64,000 nucleotides of DNA from Sva-07 sp963698435. GTDB lineage: Bacteria; Actinomycetota; Acidimicrobiia; Acidimicrobiales; Ilumatobacteraceae. The notes below the pieces were generated by a model. The model worked only from the letters and a program-made list of their open reading frames with translations. It had not been told where the DNA came from and made no database searches. The DNA is taken from the NCBI GenBank assembly GCA_963698435.1, contig CAVOQV010000018.1, positions 310,001-374,000 of the forward strand, in the 5' to 3' direction. This document shows, one piece after another, positions 63,408 to 64,000 of this stretch. Both the position numbers and the translations under genes were made by a program. Position 1 is the stretch's first letter; each line of letters opens with the position of its first letter.

Positions 63408-63449
63408 GCGATGAGCGAAGTGCGCGTATGCGGTGGTCTCGCTCATCGC
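63408..63449. repeat. Dispersed palindromic repeat, copy 3
   Basis: A 42-nt unit, 11-bp arms GCGATGAGCGA / TCGCTCATCGC, centre AGTGCGCGTATGCGGTGG. Same family as 4970 and 5031. It lies in the space between the divergent iron operon and the DUF2892 gene. Confidence 0.8.
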
Positions 63450-63468
63450 TCGGGTTGGGCTTGCGTGT

Positions 63469-63510
63469 GCGATGAGCGAAGTGCGCGTATGCGGTGGTCC
63501 CGCTCATCGC
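63469..63510. repeat. Dispersed palindromic repeat, copy 4
   Basis: A 42-nt unit one base different from copy 3, starting 61 bp after it; the spacer (CGGGTTGGGCTTGCGTGT-like) partly repeats too, so copies 3 and 4 arose by tandem duplication. Confidence 0.8.
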
Positions 63511-63578
63511 TCGGGATCGCTCGGGGTCGCACTGTCGATGTCGCACGGGCGAGATCACCGTTGCCCGAGCAGGAAAAT

Positions 63579-63596
63579 TATACCCAGGGGGGTATA
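63579..63596 (+). promoter_or_regulatory. CsoR/CstR-like operator before the DUF2892 gene
   Basis: Palindrome TATACCC-AGGG-GGGTATA ending 8 bp before the ATG. The form (ATACCC...GGGTAT around a G/C-rich core) is that of Cu(I)- or persulfide-sensing CsoR/CstR repressors. It overlaps the expected promoter and leader. Confidence 0.6.
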
Positions 63597-63604
63597 CTTG
63601 AGGC

Positions 63605-63841
63605 ATGAGGTTCCTCTCGTTCATGAATACGCCCACCGGCCGTGCGATCCGTGTCGGCGGAGGCGTCGTGCTTCTCGTCGTCGGCCTCGTCGTCGGCGGT
63701 TGGCTCGGAACGGCGCTCGCCGTGTTCTCCCTGGCGCCCATCGCCACCGGCGTGTTCGGCGTGTGTCCGATCAACCCACTGGTCGGTCAGCCGATGCGGG
63801 CATGCGCCGTGCCAACCAAGCACCGGGCGCATCACGCCTGA
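63605..63841 (+). CDS. DUF2892 (YgaP-type transmembrane domain) protein
   Basis: 78 residues: FMNTPTGRAIRVGGGVVLLV then VGLVVGGWLGTALAVFSLAP and TGVFGVCPINPLVGQPM. The two-helix DUF2892 pattern with the CPI(N) motif is typical; such domains are often beside or fused to rhodaneses and handle reduced sulfur or persulfide. The upstream CsoR/CstR-like operator agrees with sulfide/persulfide or copper control. GAGG before the ATG is the ribosome binding site. Confidence 0.82.
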   Translation: MRFLSFMNTPTGRAIRVGGGVVLLVVGLVVGGWLGTALAVFSLAPIATGVFGVCPINPLVGQPMRACAVPTKHRAHHA

Positions 63842-63867
63842 ACGATGCTCGCTCCTACGATGGAGCG

Positions 63868-64000
63868 ATGACCATCGGATACCGGCACATCGGCGTGATC
63901 GGAGCGATGGCCGAGGAAGTCGAACGGCTGCACCACCACCTCGAGGCGGAGACCGTCACCGAACACGCCGGGCGCACGTACCGCCACGGCACGCTCGCCG
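63868..64000 (+). CDS. MTA/SAH nucleosidase, N-terminal part (runs off the window)
   Basis: Starts MTIGYRHIGVIGAMAEEVER then LHHHLEAETVTEHAGRTYRH and continues past the end. The GVIGAMAEEVERL motif, including the glutamate near residue 15, is the hallmark of 5'-methylthioadenosine/S-adenosylhomocysteine nucleosidases, which cleave adenine from these products. Only 44 codons are visible, so identity rests on this motif. Confidence 0.78.
   Translation, partial: MTIGYRHIGVIGAMAEEVERLHHHLEAETVTEHAGRTYRHGTLA

Overview
The window is about 64 kb of high-GC DNA from an actinobacterial chromosome. The gene content (F420/deazaflavin-type oxidoreductases, LLM-class enzymes, acyl-CoA metabolism genes, a fasciclin lipoprotein, GAP-family membrane proteins, a DtxR/IdeR-like iron box) suggests Acidimicrobiia, possibly close to Ilumatobacter. 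That placement is inference from gene families, since no marker gene is present.

Layout. 1-5.1 kb: a partial peroxiredoxin, crotonase and acyl-CoA dehydrogenase genes, an FMN/F420-binding protein, and an operon for a molybdopterin oxidoreductase, a cytochrome b and a deazaflavin reductase-like protein. 5.1-12.7 kb: a fasciclin lipoprotein broken inside a 15-nt repeat, an SDR, glutaminase, a linalool dehydratase/isomerase (LinD/Ldi)-family gene, a phosphotransferase, a Gfo/Idh/MocA oxidoreductase and a P-loop sugar/nucleoside kinase. 13.4-19.5 kb: a roughly 6-kb island in tRNA-Arg(CCT), bounded by a 44-bp perfect repeat of the tRNA 3' end. It carries an integrase stump, a regulator, a partly frameshifted LLM/SRPBCC/hydrolase module and a toxin-antitoxin pair. 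19.7-28.4 kb: AraC/NmrA/DUF1772 genes, a stretch of gene remnants, and a five-gene operon for an exported duplicated-domain protein plus two ABC exporters. 28.7-38.2 kb: a lipoprotein, a frameshifted BI-1 protein, a pair of ABC multidrug-type half-transporters, a GAP protein, a TetR fragment, an amidohydrolase and a broken ACT protein. 38.4-47 kb: an 1101-residue membrane protein, MscS and DUF2254 genes, and a bacterial eRF1-like protein next to an HPF/RaiA-like protein. 47-59.4 kb: arginase/agmatinase, LLM oxidoreductase, epoxide hydrolase, SDRs, acyl-CoA ligase, a C69/secernin peptidase and a FadB/FadJ-type enzyme. 59.5-64 kb: an Fe3+ ABC importer with an iron-box palindrome at its start codon, a DUF2892 protein behind a CsoR/CstR-like operator, and the start of an MTA/SAH nucleosidase.

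Most striking observation. The LinD-family gene at 8045-9511 is one reading frame interrupted by two TGA codons exactly nine codons apart. They fall where, from memory of the characterised Castellaniella enzyme, the two active-site cysteines lie (also nine residues apart). The frame and protein similarity continue on both sides. A hairpin follows each TGA at a bacterial SECIS-like distance, with an apical loop beginning with G. This suggests a LinD-family enzyme in which both catalytic cysteines are selenocysteine. The selenocysteine machinery is not in this window, so this remains a hypothesis.

Caution. At least ten otherwise conserved genes carry single-nucleotide frameshifts. Some may be sequencing or assembly errors, others real decay. 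The two LinD TGA codons are substitutions that keep frame, a different kind of change.
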